Origin: Rhizodiscina lignyota
Lineage: Eukaryota > Ascomycota > Dothideomycetes > Aulographales > Rhizodiscinaceae
Assembly: GCA_010015805.1 (NCBI GenBank)
Contig: ML978121.1
Span: 496,001 to 560,000, forward strand
Length of the DNA: 64,000 nt
Direction of reading: 5' to 3'
Shown: positions 12,047 through 23,995 of the stretch, one piece after another
Numbering within the stretch: position 1 is the first letter of the stretch
Layout: every line of letters begins with the position of its first letter
Made by a program: the position numbers and the translations under genes
The notes under the pieces: generated by a model
Databases searched by the model: none
What the model saw: the letters and a program-made list of their open reading frames with translations, nothing else
Told to the model about the DNA's origin: nothing

Positions 12047-13643
12047 GCTAGAGGCACAAATGAAATTATGGTGGAGTAGAAAATAAGATGCCAAGGACTG
12101 AGCAGAGTTTCTTGGTTGGAGGAACGAAGGACTTGTCTTCAATGAAATCGTGTGTCCTGTATAAACAATAGATTGGCCTACCAGACTACGTGCGAATGTC
12201 TCTTCATATACTCTCGCACAGCTGACAATACCTACTCAACGTTATCTCATTCTCCACAATATAGAGCCGCCAAGTTCTTAGATATGCAATGGACACTTCG
12301 TCATTCGCTTGGCAACCATTGTGATGCCCGTCATAGAGCAACGCCGTCAACGGGTTGGTGTACTGGAAGCTTAGCATCGTCTTCTGGAAAGCCTTGGCTG
12401 TTGGCACGACGGTCAAGACGGACCGAATGGGAGGAAGGAGGAAGGTAATTCGCCACGCGTTCCCGCTCCTCTCGCTCCTCTCCGCTCGCGGGACAAGACA
12501 CCAAGCCACTCCGAGCCTTGGCTGAGTGGCGTGGCGGCTCAATAGCCCTCGGCAAGTTCTAGGCACGGTGGAAAACGGCGGAATGCTTTGAAAGCGTGTT
12601 CCGGTTAGCCGATTGAGTCCGCAGCCGAGTGGGCGTGAAGCTCTTGCAGAAGTTGCAGATGGAAAGAGCAGTGAGCAGTCGACTCGCGTGCTGAACTGAT
12701 CAGACGGATGAAGGTGGCGGTTTCTGATCAACTCAGCGGTGGCGGTCCGGGGGATTCAGAGGTGAAACCACGGTATATCTTCGGCACTGTCTCGCCCTCA
12801 TCTAGAACCGAGAAGCACAGCCCATCGTTAAACGAGTCCAAGTCCAAGCCCAAGTCCAAGTCCAGGTCTGGACTAGCCGCCTAGGCATCCCTGTGGGATA
12901 CCGAGACCTGACCAAGATCCCTGCTACGGTGCGTTCCCTGGAAAAGGGAGGTTCTCAATCGAGCCGCATGAACAAAGAAAATCTCCTTTCCTCTGCATCG
13001 CCGGTCGGTACAACAGCGCATAAAACGAGCATGTACAACGCCTTTAATAAAAGGGTATATTAAGCTGCTTAAGCGCCAGGCATCTTTGGCCGTGAAAACC
13101 ACCCGCTCCCCAAAATATACCCACTAAGCGCCTGTTTGAAGATTCCCCGCTCCCGCAGGGTGGTTGGTGGCGTCTGTCATGCAAGCGCCACGGCGCTGGT
13201 TCGAAAACTGGCCGCCGTCGCGGCCACCCGCCCAGATGGGATGTGGAAGGAAGGGAAATTTAAAAAATCGCCGAGCTAAGTCTCAGATGCCGAAATGTCA
13301 CGAAGCGAGCATGGGGGAAAGTGAGACAAGAGGCTGCGTGAACAGGTTATTGATTGGGTATTAAGTTCATCTATGTGATCTCTAAGTCTCATCTCTTCCT
13401 GTTCTCAATATCCAGGGTGATGATAAGTTATTTCCCCGAAGAGCTCGTCAAGCCGCGAAAGCGGTGCCTGACCACAGTTATCCAAGAAGCGCCGTGCCAT
13501 GCCATGCCATGCAGGTAGTAATGCTCAGGTCGCAGTCTGAGTTCGCCGCTCAGCGGCCCTCTCGTCGACGCGTCATGCCCGTGTTGCACATATGCTTCGT
13601 AGTCCTCTTTCCACTCCTCAAGAACAAAAGAAAATCGTGGGTC
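12047..13643. other. Intergenic region upstream of the ENA ATPase
   Basis: 1.6 kb between the ATPase start and the cyclin stop. No gene recognised. It contains a short hexanucleotide tandem repeat (12835-12864) and a CATGC run near 13500. It should hold the ATPase promoter. Confidence 0.5.
12835..12864. repeat. Hexanucleotide tandem repeat (AGTCCA)n
   Basis: Five consecutive 6-bp units, four AGTCCA and one AGCCCA, in intergenic DNA about 0.8 kb upstream of the ATPase start. Confidence 0.8.
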
Positions 13644-14702
13644 TCAGTAGGCCTGGGTCCTCTGGCCGTGCCCAAGCATGCGAGAAAAGAAGCCGGCACC
13701 TGAAGTCTTGAGCTTCTTGCTCTTCTCGAACTGATCTGCCATTGGAGGCAGATGATGAACGCTCTTTTCCTTGAGCTGGGATTGCTCAATGTAGCGTGGG
13801 ACCATGACCTCTTCACTGACCACAGACGGACAGTAAGAGTCGTAGGGGTCAGCGTTGACGCTAGCTGGGGAGTTGATGCTAGTGACTGATGATGCATCGC
13901 TGTGCGCGGAGGCAGAAGAGTTGCTGCGGGTTGGAGGCGATAGCGACGGTGTACGAGAGGATGCCCGGGATGATGTTGCGTAGTGTTGCTGGATGATGTA
14001 GGATTGGCGCAGATCCGCAGCAGCACGTTGAGCTGCGAGCATCCGCGCTTGCTGAACCTCCCACTCGCGCTGTTGCTCGAGCTGGAGGCGTGCGTGCTCT
14101 TCTGCCTTGGCAGCCATCTTCATCCTAATGGGAGCGAGGAATGGTTCCAGGTGGAGGTACAGGTCTTCGGGCCGTATCGTCATGTCCCAGTCAAGAAGGA
14201 AGAGGAGCTGCTTCTCCATGAGATTCACCTCCGTGATGCTGAAGCCGAAGTTCTCGAAGCCACGGATTGCAGAGTAGCGTGCCCAGTGCTTGTTCTTTGG
14301 ACTCGAGTCATTGAGGTTCTTGGCCGCCAGGATGAGAGAAGCCAGGAAGATTCGGTGAACGGTACAGCGCATTCCCTTTGCCATTGGCGGCAATCGGGCT
14401 TTGAGTCGAGACAGGTAAACAAGGGAGGTCATGAGAGTTGGGACCTGGACATGTGACCGGTCAACCAACGAGGCGATGAACTCTTCCACCGATGGCAGTG
14501 AAGGATCCGTCGATGTTGCGCTAGTGTCCTCTGGAGATGCGGGCGGTGTCGGGAGTTGTTTTTGTGATTGTGTCTGATCACATCGAATAACCTGTGAAGC
14601 CTTCCTTGAGAGATACGAAATCATCTCACGTGAGACAGGGAGCTGCACGAAGTAGTCCAGGGCAGCCTCGTTCTGCTGTGCAGTGGGTACCGGATACGCC
14701 AT
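13644..14702 (-). CDS. PCL-type cyclin (Pho80/Pcl1 family)
   Basis: A single exon of 352 aa. A cyclin box of the Pho80/Pcl class spans about residues 70-200, with [42 protein letters not shown] and [17 protein letters not shown]. This class partners Pho85-type cyclin-dependent kinases; the lack of a second cyclin fold fits. The C-terminal half is Gln/Ala- and Ser-rich with PEST-like composition, which suggests fast turnover (inference). The start is the ATG at 14702 (MAYPVP); 32 further in-frame residues upstream lack family resemblance. The short distance between cyclin box and N-terminus fits Pcl1/Pcl2-like proteins better than Pho80, but which Pho85 process it serves is not decided. Confidence 0.88.
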   Translation of the reverse strand: MAYPVPTAQQNEAALDYFVQLPVSREMISYLSRKASQVIRCDQTQSQKQLPTPPASPEDTSATSTDPSLPSVEEFIASLVDRSHVQVPTLMTSLVYLSRLKARLPPMAKGMRCTVHRIFLASLILAAKNLNDSSPKNKHWARYSAIRGFENFGFSITEVNLMEKQLLFLLDWDMTIRPEDLYLHLEPFLAPIRMKMAAKAEEHARLQLEQQREWEVQQARMLAAQRAAADLRQSYIIQQHYATSSRASSRTPSLSPPTRSNSSASAHSDASSVTSINSPASVNADPYDSYCPSVVSEEVMVPRYIEQSQLKEKSVHHLPPMADQFEKSKKLKTSGAGFFSRMLGHGQRTQAY

Positions 14703-17700
14703 GGTCGCAGAAGTGGTTGCGTTGAAAGTGAGGAAAAGCTTTTTCGGAAGTAGAAATGTGCTTTGTAAACAAAAGCAATGTGTGGCGGCGTGTGTCAATA
14801 GATGTGATGCGGTGTTGCAAGGATCTATTTGATGTGTGTCGGCGGATATTGTCTAAGCAGGCAACAATATATGCAACAAGATGTCGACTGAAATGTAAGA
14901 CAATAAATGGCGTCGATAAATGGCGATGAAGATCAGCGAGGTGAATAAGATATTAAAGAATAGTTAATGATTGTTGGAAGGTGATGATACGGTGTGAGGC
15001 AGAATGCTGAGTTACAAGGTCGACTTGGTGGCAGCGACGGACAGGCAGGTATCCACGAGGCTGGAGGAATTAGGTATAAAAGTTGTCCGACCGGCGGAAG
15101 ATGGTGAAAAATTGGTGCAGTAGTGCAAAGAGCCTTGGACGAAGAGGGTATGTAGTGATCGAGGCGCCGCCCGCGAGTGTGGTCGTTGTAGGCAAGTGGA
15201 AGTGGTGGGAGGAGGACGCCGAAGGCTTAGCCAGGGCGGAGTGGTCGAGACTGCGGGGGGTAGAAGCGGATGGATGCAAGGCTGCAAATATGCAAAAGTG
15301 AATGAGCAGACCTCGAGCAAGGCGACGATGATGCTTAAGTATCAGCTCGATGCCACACCCCTTGAGCTCGCGGTAGGGATGCAAAAGAAGGGCAGCTCAG
15401 ACACTTGAGCGGTTCTTGAAGGGATAGAGATGCAGCGGCGGAGGGCGGGTTGATTGGCTGAGAGGCTTGCTGGATAGAGGCGCACCCTGGCACGCAGCGT
15501 TAACGAGGCCCTGCCAATGGCCGTGTGGTTGGCTGTCTCAGCGCCTCCCTAGCCCTGGGCGAAAGTGGGTGCAGAGCCACGGGAGCGTTGGCAGCCTGCG
15601 AAACTGTGCGGCGTGTTTCAAGATCTTCACGCTCTGCCGGCCTGTTCGATGAGATTTCTGCCGTTTGCGGGACGGCTGCCAGGGCCCAGGGTGAACTGCA
15701 GACGCTCTGGCGGCCAATGTGTGGTGTCGTTTGGAGCGGTGTCGTTTCGACCTTTCTCGCTCGTTTGAGGTGGATGCCTGTCGCTGCAAGGACGCTCTCC
15801 TCAGGCTCCGGTCGACGAAAATTCGGTCGCGGGCCAGGAGGCGTGCCGCGGATGCTGGGCGATTCGGCCTGCTTCGTGGGTCTGCTGGATTTGTGACACC
15901 TCTCTACGAAGGAGTCATGCTCTGCAGTATGCAGGTGCTGTGTAATGTGCGGGGGGCGAGTGGGCGATGGAGTTTTGTGACCTGGTAGCGGATGTGCTGG
16001 CAGGCGATGTCAGGTCTTCGCTCTTCGAAGAGTGTGAGAGAGTTGACGGGCGCCATTACGACGACGGCACGGCATCTTATGATGGTGGTGCAGCGCGAGG
16101 AAGTGGATGGCGTGGTCTTTGCCATCTTCTAGCCACGCCGCATTCTAGCTGACGACGATGGTGATGCACCAGCCTCCTTACCTGCTTTGCGCTCTATACA
16201 GGCCCAACCCCCGGAGATCCCGACAATCTTTACGATCTTTGCGACCAAAGTGGCTGGTGCTATTGCAATGCAATATTGAAAGGAACAGCGCGCCCCTGCG
16301 ATGCCATGTGAGCGGGATTGCTGCTGGCCGCCAGGTTTGCGGCGTGGAGGAAACCTGCTGCGGAGTGCGCAACGCCTTTCCCCATGCGGCGCGACGCTCA
16401 GCCACAGCCAGAAGTCTGCTGCAAATTCTTCCCAGTGGCCAACCACCTCCACCACCCTCTGCATTCTCAGCTACGAGACTCGAGAAGAATGTGCTAGACT
16501 CTCTTCCCCGGATGGCGATCCCGCTTTCATCTCTGCCCGAGAGTCTTTGCTCCCTCGCAGGCCCTTCGTCCAGCACGCGCAAGCCGATGAGGCGGTGCCA
16601 TTGGCCCACCCAGCAAATGTCTCAATTCCAGCTATCTGATGACCAGCACCCGTGGCCCACGACGCCAGTCAGCCAGGAGGTTAAGCTCATGCTGGCAGCA
16701 GCGCAATCTTCGCCCGACCCTCTCTTGCTGGTCGCTTGAATGCTCTTCCACTCTCCTCGCCAATCATGCGCTTCTGTCGCCGTCCGACTGATGCCGACAC
16801 GATCGCCTCATCAAGCGCTGCACCGCCTCATTGAAAGGGAGCTCTTCACCCGTCAAGTCAATCATTGCCTCAGCAGTGCTCAGCACGGAAATGTGTTTGC
16901 GGAGAAGCATTGTCGCAAGTATTTTGGTCATTAGCAAAGCTTTGTTCCGGTTTACACCCATACGCGCTCATGCAGCCGCCAGGACAACGACAAAGTCACC
17001 GGCGGCGATGCATCGTGCGCGCCCAACCGCCTATTCATTGTTACTTCGAAGCCTCAGGTCTAATAAAAAGCAATGATATTATTACAGTAGCACAAGCGAT
17101 GCGCCGAGCACGGCCGACTCTAATCTACCGGATGGTCTCACTCGCTTGCTTTGTTCTAGAGGTGCCACGACCGCCGGCAAAATGCACGACTGTTTCATTC
17201 GGGATGCCTATCAACGGCCTGCTCCAATTCCGGACGCTTCTCCACCAGCTACCCGTTTCGTAAACTTCTAGAAACTTTTGAGGCGCGGGCGTTTCTGCGG
17301 GCCTTTGCCAGCTCTGTGCCAGCGCTTAACGGAACGTGGGGGCCTGGCCACCTTATGCATGTCATTATCCTCCGATGATGTTTCAACTGTCCTTGATCGT
17401 CACTCGTCAGACGCTGAGGACTTTGTTCAAATTGCAGGTGAGCCCCTCCTCAATTAATGTTTTGCTTCCATTGTGTCGCTTTCCAGCATATGCTATTCTT
17501 GCAATACCCCCCAATAGACGCCAGCAAATCGCCATCGGACGGCAAACCACACTTCTGTTTTGGTTCCATCGACGATTGGATGAAGCAATCTGCTTGCGAC
17601 TTCGAATGCGGCCACCGGTCCCTGACCTATTACTTCATCTCTTGCTTACAATGTATGTCGTCGCCCGCTTTATCCAAGACAGAGGGACAAGGTTTACAAT

Positions 17701-17987
17701 GCTGTGAAGTCTTAGCAAATGTTTGTCTGCAAGCATCAAGGCACCAGCCTGAAGGCGTAGGAGATAAACATTGCGAGTAGTGAGAGTGAATTCCGCTCAA
17801 TGCCAATCCAGCTGACAGCAATCGCTTTACCCTCGTCGGACACAAACACTTTTTGACATGCACAAACTCGAGCACTTCACATCAACATTTCTTCATTTCC
17901 CTCACTGATATCAAGTGTAATTTCTTTCCTGTCTTCATTTGCGTATACTTCTTCTATGTTTTTGTTTTTTGATGTCGTACAGTTGTG
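14703..17987. other. 3.3 kb region without recognisable genes
   Basis: Between the cyclin start and the uricase stop. Many short open frames exist on both strands, none with a recognisable domain, a plausible initiation context or consistent fungal coding texture. The part next to the cyclin (14703-15400) is AT- and T-rich and probably carries its promoter and a long leader. Long leaders are common for cyclins, but that is inference. Confidence 0.5.
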
Positions 17988-18988
17988 TCATCGCTTTCTT
18001 GTTGCATAGCATTGAATGGTACCGCTGGGACCCCATTGCGGTGCATAAACTTCTGCGTCTTTCCCAGTGTTCTTGATTCCCTTATGCCAGCTCAGGTCTA
18101 GTGGTGTCAGTGCTATTGTTAAGAGTATCTGGAAGCTGCACTTACTAATCTCAAAGTAATGTTTGTTTGGCAACTCATATCGCACCCCATCAACACCGGG
18201 CACTGCAGCAAGGATAGAGCACGCCATTTTGTATGTGGTATCCTGTACGCTGGCACTGTCCTCGTCTGCAAATGTCTTCATCGTAATCCTGCGCGCCGAT
18301 TCCCACGCACTGTCGAAGTCTTTGTTGGCCTCGACCGCCTCAAAGGTTGGGAACGGTGCCCACTCCCACGTGCAATCCACTGATGTACTCAGCACTCGGT
18401 CCCACGTTTCTGGCAGGGTCGTATATTCGTCCTTGACATAGCCATGGAACTGTGATCCTGTGCTCTTGAGCACGAGCATCCCTTTGATGCCAGATGTGAT
18501 GGTGGTTGGACCATTCTCTTCGATGCGAGCTTCGACAGTGCGAGTCTCTTCTCCATCTCGGATGAACGAATGTGGATGCGGAACGCCATCGAAGACCATT
18601 CTCGTCCAGCGATGAACGGTTATCGAGACGGACGTCGCATGGATGTGAGGATATGTTGTGTTGAAGTGCTTCCCTATGAGTGCTGCAAAGTATTCGGGAG
18701 GGGTGACCGCATGCTCCTTGGCAAGGATGTAAACAGTATTCTTAATCGAGTCAGTCGCTACGATTGGTGTGTTGTCGGCATGTGTCCAGCTGCAGGCAAT
18801 ATCTCAGATTCAGCCGTTTCTTTCTTTCTATCGGGATTCTCATACGAGGCTTCAATTTCTCCTTCCAACATCACATTCAACGTCATTTCACACACGTCCT
18901 GTACGCCGGTTTCCGCATTCCGCATCACCTTGTACACTCGAACAGTGTGCTTGCCATAGCGGGCAAGCTCAAGATTGAACTGATCCAT
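17988..18988 (-). CDS. uaZ: Uricase (urate oxidase)
   Basis: Oxidises urate to 5-hydroxyisourate in purine breakdown. Exons are 18988-18846, 18789-18146 and 18097-17988, giving 298 aa against about 300 usual. The active-site elements are present: Lys13 in ARYGK, Thr in NTPIVATDSIKNT, TVHRWTRM, the HSFIRDG segment, and the catalytic His in NLSWHKGIKNTGKDAEVY. The start is the first ATG (MDQFNLELARYGK); an upstream in-frame codon at 19006 is GTG, not ATG. Exon joins were fixed by phase and by the family-conserved WTHADNTPIVATDS and HYFEINLSWHKG. The C-terminus ends in ATRKR rather than the usual SKL-type peroxisomal signal. It is divergent from an FAD monooxygenase across 616 bp. Confidence 0.92.
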
Positions 18989-19604
18989 GATTGATTTTCC
19001 GGCCACGGTATTCTACGCTACCTTCCCATGCCTTCAACTTTGGACATGTCGCGCGTACTTAGCTTTGGCAAGCGCGTCGGAGTTCAGCGATGGTCGTGCT
19101 GAGTAGCCGCAATATGATCAGCTTCGAGATGGAATTTTAGTCACAAGGGCCGATTTCGGGTAGCAAGGCAGCCAGCTTCCGCACCCAAGTTGGACAACTC
19201 TTCCGAACACCGATTTCCACCGACTTGGCCACTGAACGCTCTTCCGATCCAGGCAGGCCGATTCTGATAGGGCCACACGGGAAATGCAAGGCACCCCTGC
19301 GTCCCCTCCGCACGCTGCCCTGCATTTCCTTATCTCTATCGCGACTCGTCAACAACGTCTATACAATATGGAACGCGCGATAGGAAGCAATCAACCGACT
19401 CTCTCTACAGCTTCACGAAGGATGCAAGGAACATCGGAGGCCGCCGATGGAGTTGTCGTGGCCTTCTTTGTTCCGAACTTTCTCGGCTCACACACGGGCA
19501 TTACCATTTCGAGATGACGACCGCCGACATTAAATGTTTCTGAGATGATACAGATGGCGAAGTTGATGTTCCCTGTGCCATCCTGGAAATTTTAGGAATT
19601 AACA
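18989..19604. promoter_or_regulatory. Shared uricase / monooxygenase promoter region
   Basis: 616 bp between two divergent start codons. Four matches to HGATAR, the binding consensus of AreA-type nitrogen GATA factors, lie within 119 bp: TGATAG 19265-19270, TTATCT 19330-19335, CTATCG 19336-19341 and CGATAG 19378-19383. Fungal uricase genes are classic targets of nitrogen control, so this fits. Actual binding is inference. Confidence 0.45.
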
Positions 19605-21052
19605 TGGCTGAAGAAAAGGTACGCGGAATTTTCTCACCTTTGCCTTTATGCTACACCTCAATTGCTCATTTACAATTGCACAGAAAACATACGACGTCAT
19701 TATTGTAGGCGCAGGTCCGGTCGGGCTCCTCGTTGCCCTGCGCCTAGGACAGCAAGGCATTCCAACGCTGGTGCTGGAAGCCCATCATGAGCTATTACCA
19801 ACGACGCGCGCGATGGTGTACATGCCAATGATCAACCGATGTCTCCACGAGCTGGGCCTGACGGAAACGATACAAAAGAACGCGTTCCTTAACCACGATG
19901 GTGTTGTCTGGCGCGACATAGAAGGCAACAAGCTCGCACAATTACCTCTGTCGCCGGAGGAGGGCGGCCAGTTTGGCGGGACGTACCAAATCGGCCAGGC
20001 GCGCATGAACCAATTGATCCTCACGGAGCTCATGAAGTGTGCCAGCGTAGACGTCAAGTTTGGCCTCCGCTGCGTGGGCATCGAAGACGACGCGTCCGCG
20101 GAGACCATCAAGGTCATGGCGCATCAATTGGGCCTTCCGGACGGCGACCTCTTCTTCGAAGGAAAGTACGTCCTTGGCGCCGACGGCAACGCAAGCGCCG
20201 TCCGCCGCATGATGTGCATCCCCTTCGACGGCTACACGTTCGCCGAGTTCAAGATGATCGGCATGGACATCCTGTTCGACTTTGGGAAGGAGTTCGACTG
20301 GACCCCGCTGAACTTCTTCGTCAACCCGGACGAGTGGGGCATAGTTGCGTTCACGGGGCAGCATGGAGGCGCGGCGCATGCCCCAGAGGACAAGCGGCCG
20401 CAGTGGAGAGTCGCGTTTGTGGAGCCGGTGGATCTCCCCACCGGGACCGAAGAATATATTAAGAGAGGGAGACTAAGGATTAAGAATTACCTGAAGGACA
20501 GGACAGACTACGAGATTGTGCGGGCGGAGAGCTATTGGCTGCATCAGAGGTGTGCGGCAAAGGCACGGAAAGGGAGGGTAATGCTCGCTGGGGACGCTCT
20601 ACATGTGAGTCCTCTCTATTGGGATCTATTCTGATATATATAAGCTAATGACGGGACAGTCCAACAACCCCATCGGCGGCCTCGGCCTCACCGGCGGCAT
20701 CCTCGACGCATTTGTCTACGGCAACGCGCTCACGCGCGTCCTGAAGCACGGCGAGCCGGACTCTGTCCTGACCGACTGCGCAACCTCAAGGCGAGACGCG
20801 TGGCTGAACGCGACGGCGAAGTTCGCGCTAGGCAACCTGCACAGGCTCGCAGACGCCGAGGGCGAGCAGGCGGAGGCGAGGAAGGAGTTCTTCGACAAGC
20901 TGAACAACGACCCGGGCTTCCCGAAGGCGTTCCGGAAGAACTTGGACAGCATGATGCCCGAGACGTTTGAGCTCAAGAGCGCGCCGATGCCGGAGAAGAT
21001 GATGCCGGAGACGTTTGAAATTCCGGTGAAGACGGTCGACGTGGCGGGTTAG
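19605..21052 (+). CDS. FAD-dependent aromatic-type monooxygenase
   Basis: Class A flavoprotein hydroxylase (PHBH-like fold), expected to use NAD(P)H and O2 to hydroxylate an aromatic or polyketide-like substrate. Exons are 19605-19619, 19684-20604 and 20660-21052, giving 442 aa. The 5-codon first exon (MAEEK) joins in phase to KTYDVIIVGAGPVGLLVALR, the FAD-binding Rossmann motif. YVLGADGNASAVRR is the DG motif and VMLAGDALH the GD motif, continued across the last intron by SNNPIGGLGLTGGILDA. The tail holds two copies of MMPETFE about 20 residues apart. The substrate is unknown. Head-to-head placement with uricase raises a link to purine catabolism, but most such enzymes serve secondary or phenolic metabolism. 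Confidence 0.88.
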
Positions 21053-21776
21053 TGTACTACATAGCATTGTCGGCGTCTAGTTTACTTCAGCGGAGGCCTG
21101 CTCTCTTCAGACCTGCCAGAATGAGATGCAATGAGCTCTTTCAATCAAGACCCTTTAACAATACGAAGAACTTTTGCCATGTCGAACTCATCCATCACTC
21201 GCTGACGAATCGGAATGCGTATGTAAGTACCTCTTTGGTGTCGGACGAGTCGATTAGAGGGTTAAGACAAATATCCCCTCAGCATTTTGATGATCTGGAC
21301 CATATTTGATCGGTGTTTCGCTGGGTCGAGGAGCTCTTGTGCAAGGATGGAGCACGGAAGCTGGGGTTGGAGAGAGTTGATGAGGACCCCTGAATGGACC
21401 ATCTCTAAATCAGGCAATGCCTTGATGACATAAAAGGTGCAGGATCCTTCAACGTTCGACATCGATCGTATTTGAAGCGAAAGGTCTACCAAGCCTGAAA
21501 CCAGAAGAAAGATGGAAGCTAAGCACGAGGATATGGATAGGTCCAATGCACATCTACACTACAAGATGACCGACTGTGTGCCTATTTAGAGGCACGAGCG
21601 CCCAGCGTTGAAGACAACAGAGAGACCTGCCAACGCCAACCAATGCGAATGACCTTCTGTCACCATTAGAGCCTGGATATTGTCAACTGAAGAAACCGCC
21701 CACTCGGCCGCTACGGCCAAGAGCGTACAGCAAGAGGTCGGATGTGTTTGTGTTCCGCAGTAGCATCAACACAACA
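21053..21776. other. Convergent intergenic region
   Basis: 724 bp between the stop codons of the monooxygenase and RIB3. No gene recognised; it is expected to contain both 3' UTRs. Confidence 0.5.
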
Positions 21777-22584
21777 TTAATAGTCGACTCCCGGAACCTC
21801 CAGCTTGCCCTCTCGCTCTTCGACATAATCAACCAAATCCTCTATTGTGCAGACTTTGATTCCCCATTTGCGCCCGAATTCGAGACAATCGTCTCTTCTC
21901 ATCATCCTGCCTCCGGAGAAAGCAGTCTTGCCTGAAATCGGCTCGCCGTCCATTATCATCTCACAAATCACTCCAGCCGGCTGTTTGCCTGCCAATCTAC
22001 ATAGCTCGACCGCCGCTTCTGTGTGGCCATAGCGGGCCCGTATGCCGCCTTCTCGCGCCTGTAGTGGTAATATGTGCCCTGGCCGTCTGAAACTGGAGGC
22101 AGTGGCAGTAGGAGATGCAAGCGTTCGAACTGTATGCGCTCTGTCTTGCGCGGATATTCCGGTTGAGACGTCTGGCCCCAGTGCGTCAATCGTGACTGTG
22201 TAGGCGGTGCGATTCGGGTCGGCGTTATTGACGACCATGGCAGGCAATTCGAGTAGGTCGGCACGCGATTTTGGGACGGGAGCGCAAATATAGCCCGAGG
22301 TATAACGTATCATGAAAGCCATCTTCTCGGTAGTGACATGCTCGGCGGCAATTATGAGATCGCCTTCATTCTCCCGATGTGCGCTGTCAAGGACGACGAC
22401 GAACTCTCCTCTAGCTGTCAATTAATCCCGTCAGCACAGACCCCTCACAGTCGATGGTATAGGACCTACAGAAAGCCTCGATTGTGTCTTCTATCGTGTC
22501 AAAGGACTCTTTCGCCAGTGTCTCGTGAGAGCCATTGACGCCATTGGCAGCGCCGTTCGTCACGGCGGCCACCCTCGAAACCAT
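21777..22584 (-). CDS. RIB3: 3,4-dihydroxy-2-butanone 4-phosphate synthase
   Basis: Converts ribulose 5-phosphate to formate and 3,4-dihydroxy-2-butanone 4-phosphate, the four-carbon precursor in riboflavin synthesis. Two exons, 22584-22470 and 22414-21777, give 250 aa, slightly longer than the yeast enzyme because of an N-terminal Asn/Gly-rich leader. Motifs seen: SFDTIEDTIEAF, RENEGD (residues 52-57, metal/substrate acidic loop), STGISAQDRAHT, RPGHILPLQAREGG, RYGHTEAAVELCRLAG, and ICEMIMDGEP. The intron is phase 1 with acceptor TTGACAG. It is the stand-alone fungal form without a GTP cyclohydrolase II domain. Confidence 0.95.
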
Positions 22585-23995
22585 TGTGCGCTAAAGATGG
22601 AGCAAGACTGTTGTATCAAGGCCAGACGATGAAGGTTCTTAAAGACGCTTCTTTTCACGGAATTGAATCTGCGCCGTCAACCGGATGGCGCGCTCTCGGG
22701 CCTTCCGGGCGAATTCTTTTGTCAGCGATTATGAGAGCCACAGCGGAATTGGATTGCAGTGCGCTTAAGCGGTGGGCCTCCTTGGTGTTAAGTGACGTCG
22801 GTTCATATGGTAGCACAGTTAGAGAGCAGAAGTGATGGTTTGTGAGCAGTGGGGGAGGCATCTTCGCACGAGTGGAGTGGTGTCCTTTGATGATGTGTGA
22901 CTCCCGACGAGACCCTGGCGCCGAGATTCATCGACCGACTTCGATGAACGACCCCTCGGCCCATGTGGGATTAGTCACCCACCTTGTTCTTGAACTTCTT
23001 CGGAGCCGCTGCCCTCAGAAGCGCTCAATTGTCTGCGGAGTTGCGTCAAGCATCATGTACGCCTCGTACGAACCCGGGTGCCAGGGACAGACTCTAGGCC
23101 GTTCCCTTGCACTTGATCGACTCCAGGAATCGCCTTGCACTCTCCGCCATCGGAACTGGCCCCTGGCGAACTCCACATCAATTGCTCCCGATGCGTTCAA
23201 GTCATGCATACGAGTCTCTCATAGTGAGGGGCCTGGAGCGGAGAGAGTTAAACGATGTTCACGAATGCACGTCTAATCATCTTCGACCTTTGTCCCAACA
23301 CGTACCGAGGCAATAAGCTTGTGATATATCACCATTCACCTCCGAGGGGAACATAAGTGGAGTGTCTAATCTTTCTAAATTTCTCTATCGTGAGATCAAT
23401 AGTTGAGCTGCTGTAGAATCCTACCATCCTTATCTAGCCGACTTGAATTACTTTGATCCTTTTGCCATGTGTTCATCTTTACCCTCTGCTTCCATGTAGA
23501 CTGACAAAGTCGAAGTTTTGTGAACTTGTGTGCAAAGGCTATGTTCGATTAGAACCGGAATCCACTCATATAGCTTGCGCTGACTTGCGCAGATTTGAGA
23601 GTCTGGCCGCTAGAGCTTCATTGCTCGGGCCCACATCGTAGGAAGAGACACAATGCTTCAGCTTCCTCACTCAATTCGGAGGGGACCGTACCATAACCGG
23701 TAATACGACGATTCACCGGCTTCAGCTTCTTCGACTGGGAGCATCTAATATTTGGAGGTGCGTTATTTCTGCCAGTTCACTGTGTTCTAGCAAGATCATA
23801 CAGTATGGTGAAGCGCTATTTTAGCTACCTTCCTCTCATTTATCAAGGTAGCGTGCAGCTTGATGGAATCATCCGCCGCAGTCACTTCATCCTTGATCAA
23901 GTGAGTCGAAGCCTTTCGTATGAGATTTGTCGTGCGCGCCATTTCCAATATAAGAGTTAACTATATATATTCAACGAAAAGGGTTCAATTTAAGT
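22585..23995. other. Intergenic region, RIB3 to HET gene
   Basis: 1.4 kb with only short incidental ORFs. It should contain the RIB3 promoter (proximal side) and the 3' UTR of the HET gene. Nothing else recognised. Confidence 0.5.

Noticed and set aside
13190-13230. Possible tRNA B-box (GGTTCGAAAAC)
   Set aside because: No matching A-box or cloverleaf stems could be found around it.
15525-16739. Several 120-190-codon frames in the large gap
   Set aside because: They overlap in different frames, lack domains and show no intron/exon logic.
19004-19006. Uricase start six codons upstream
   Set aside because: The codon is GTG; the ATG at 18988 fits the family N-terminus.
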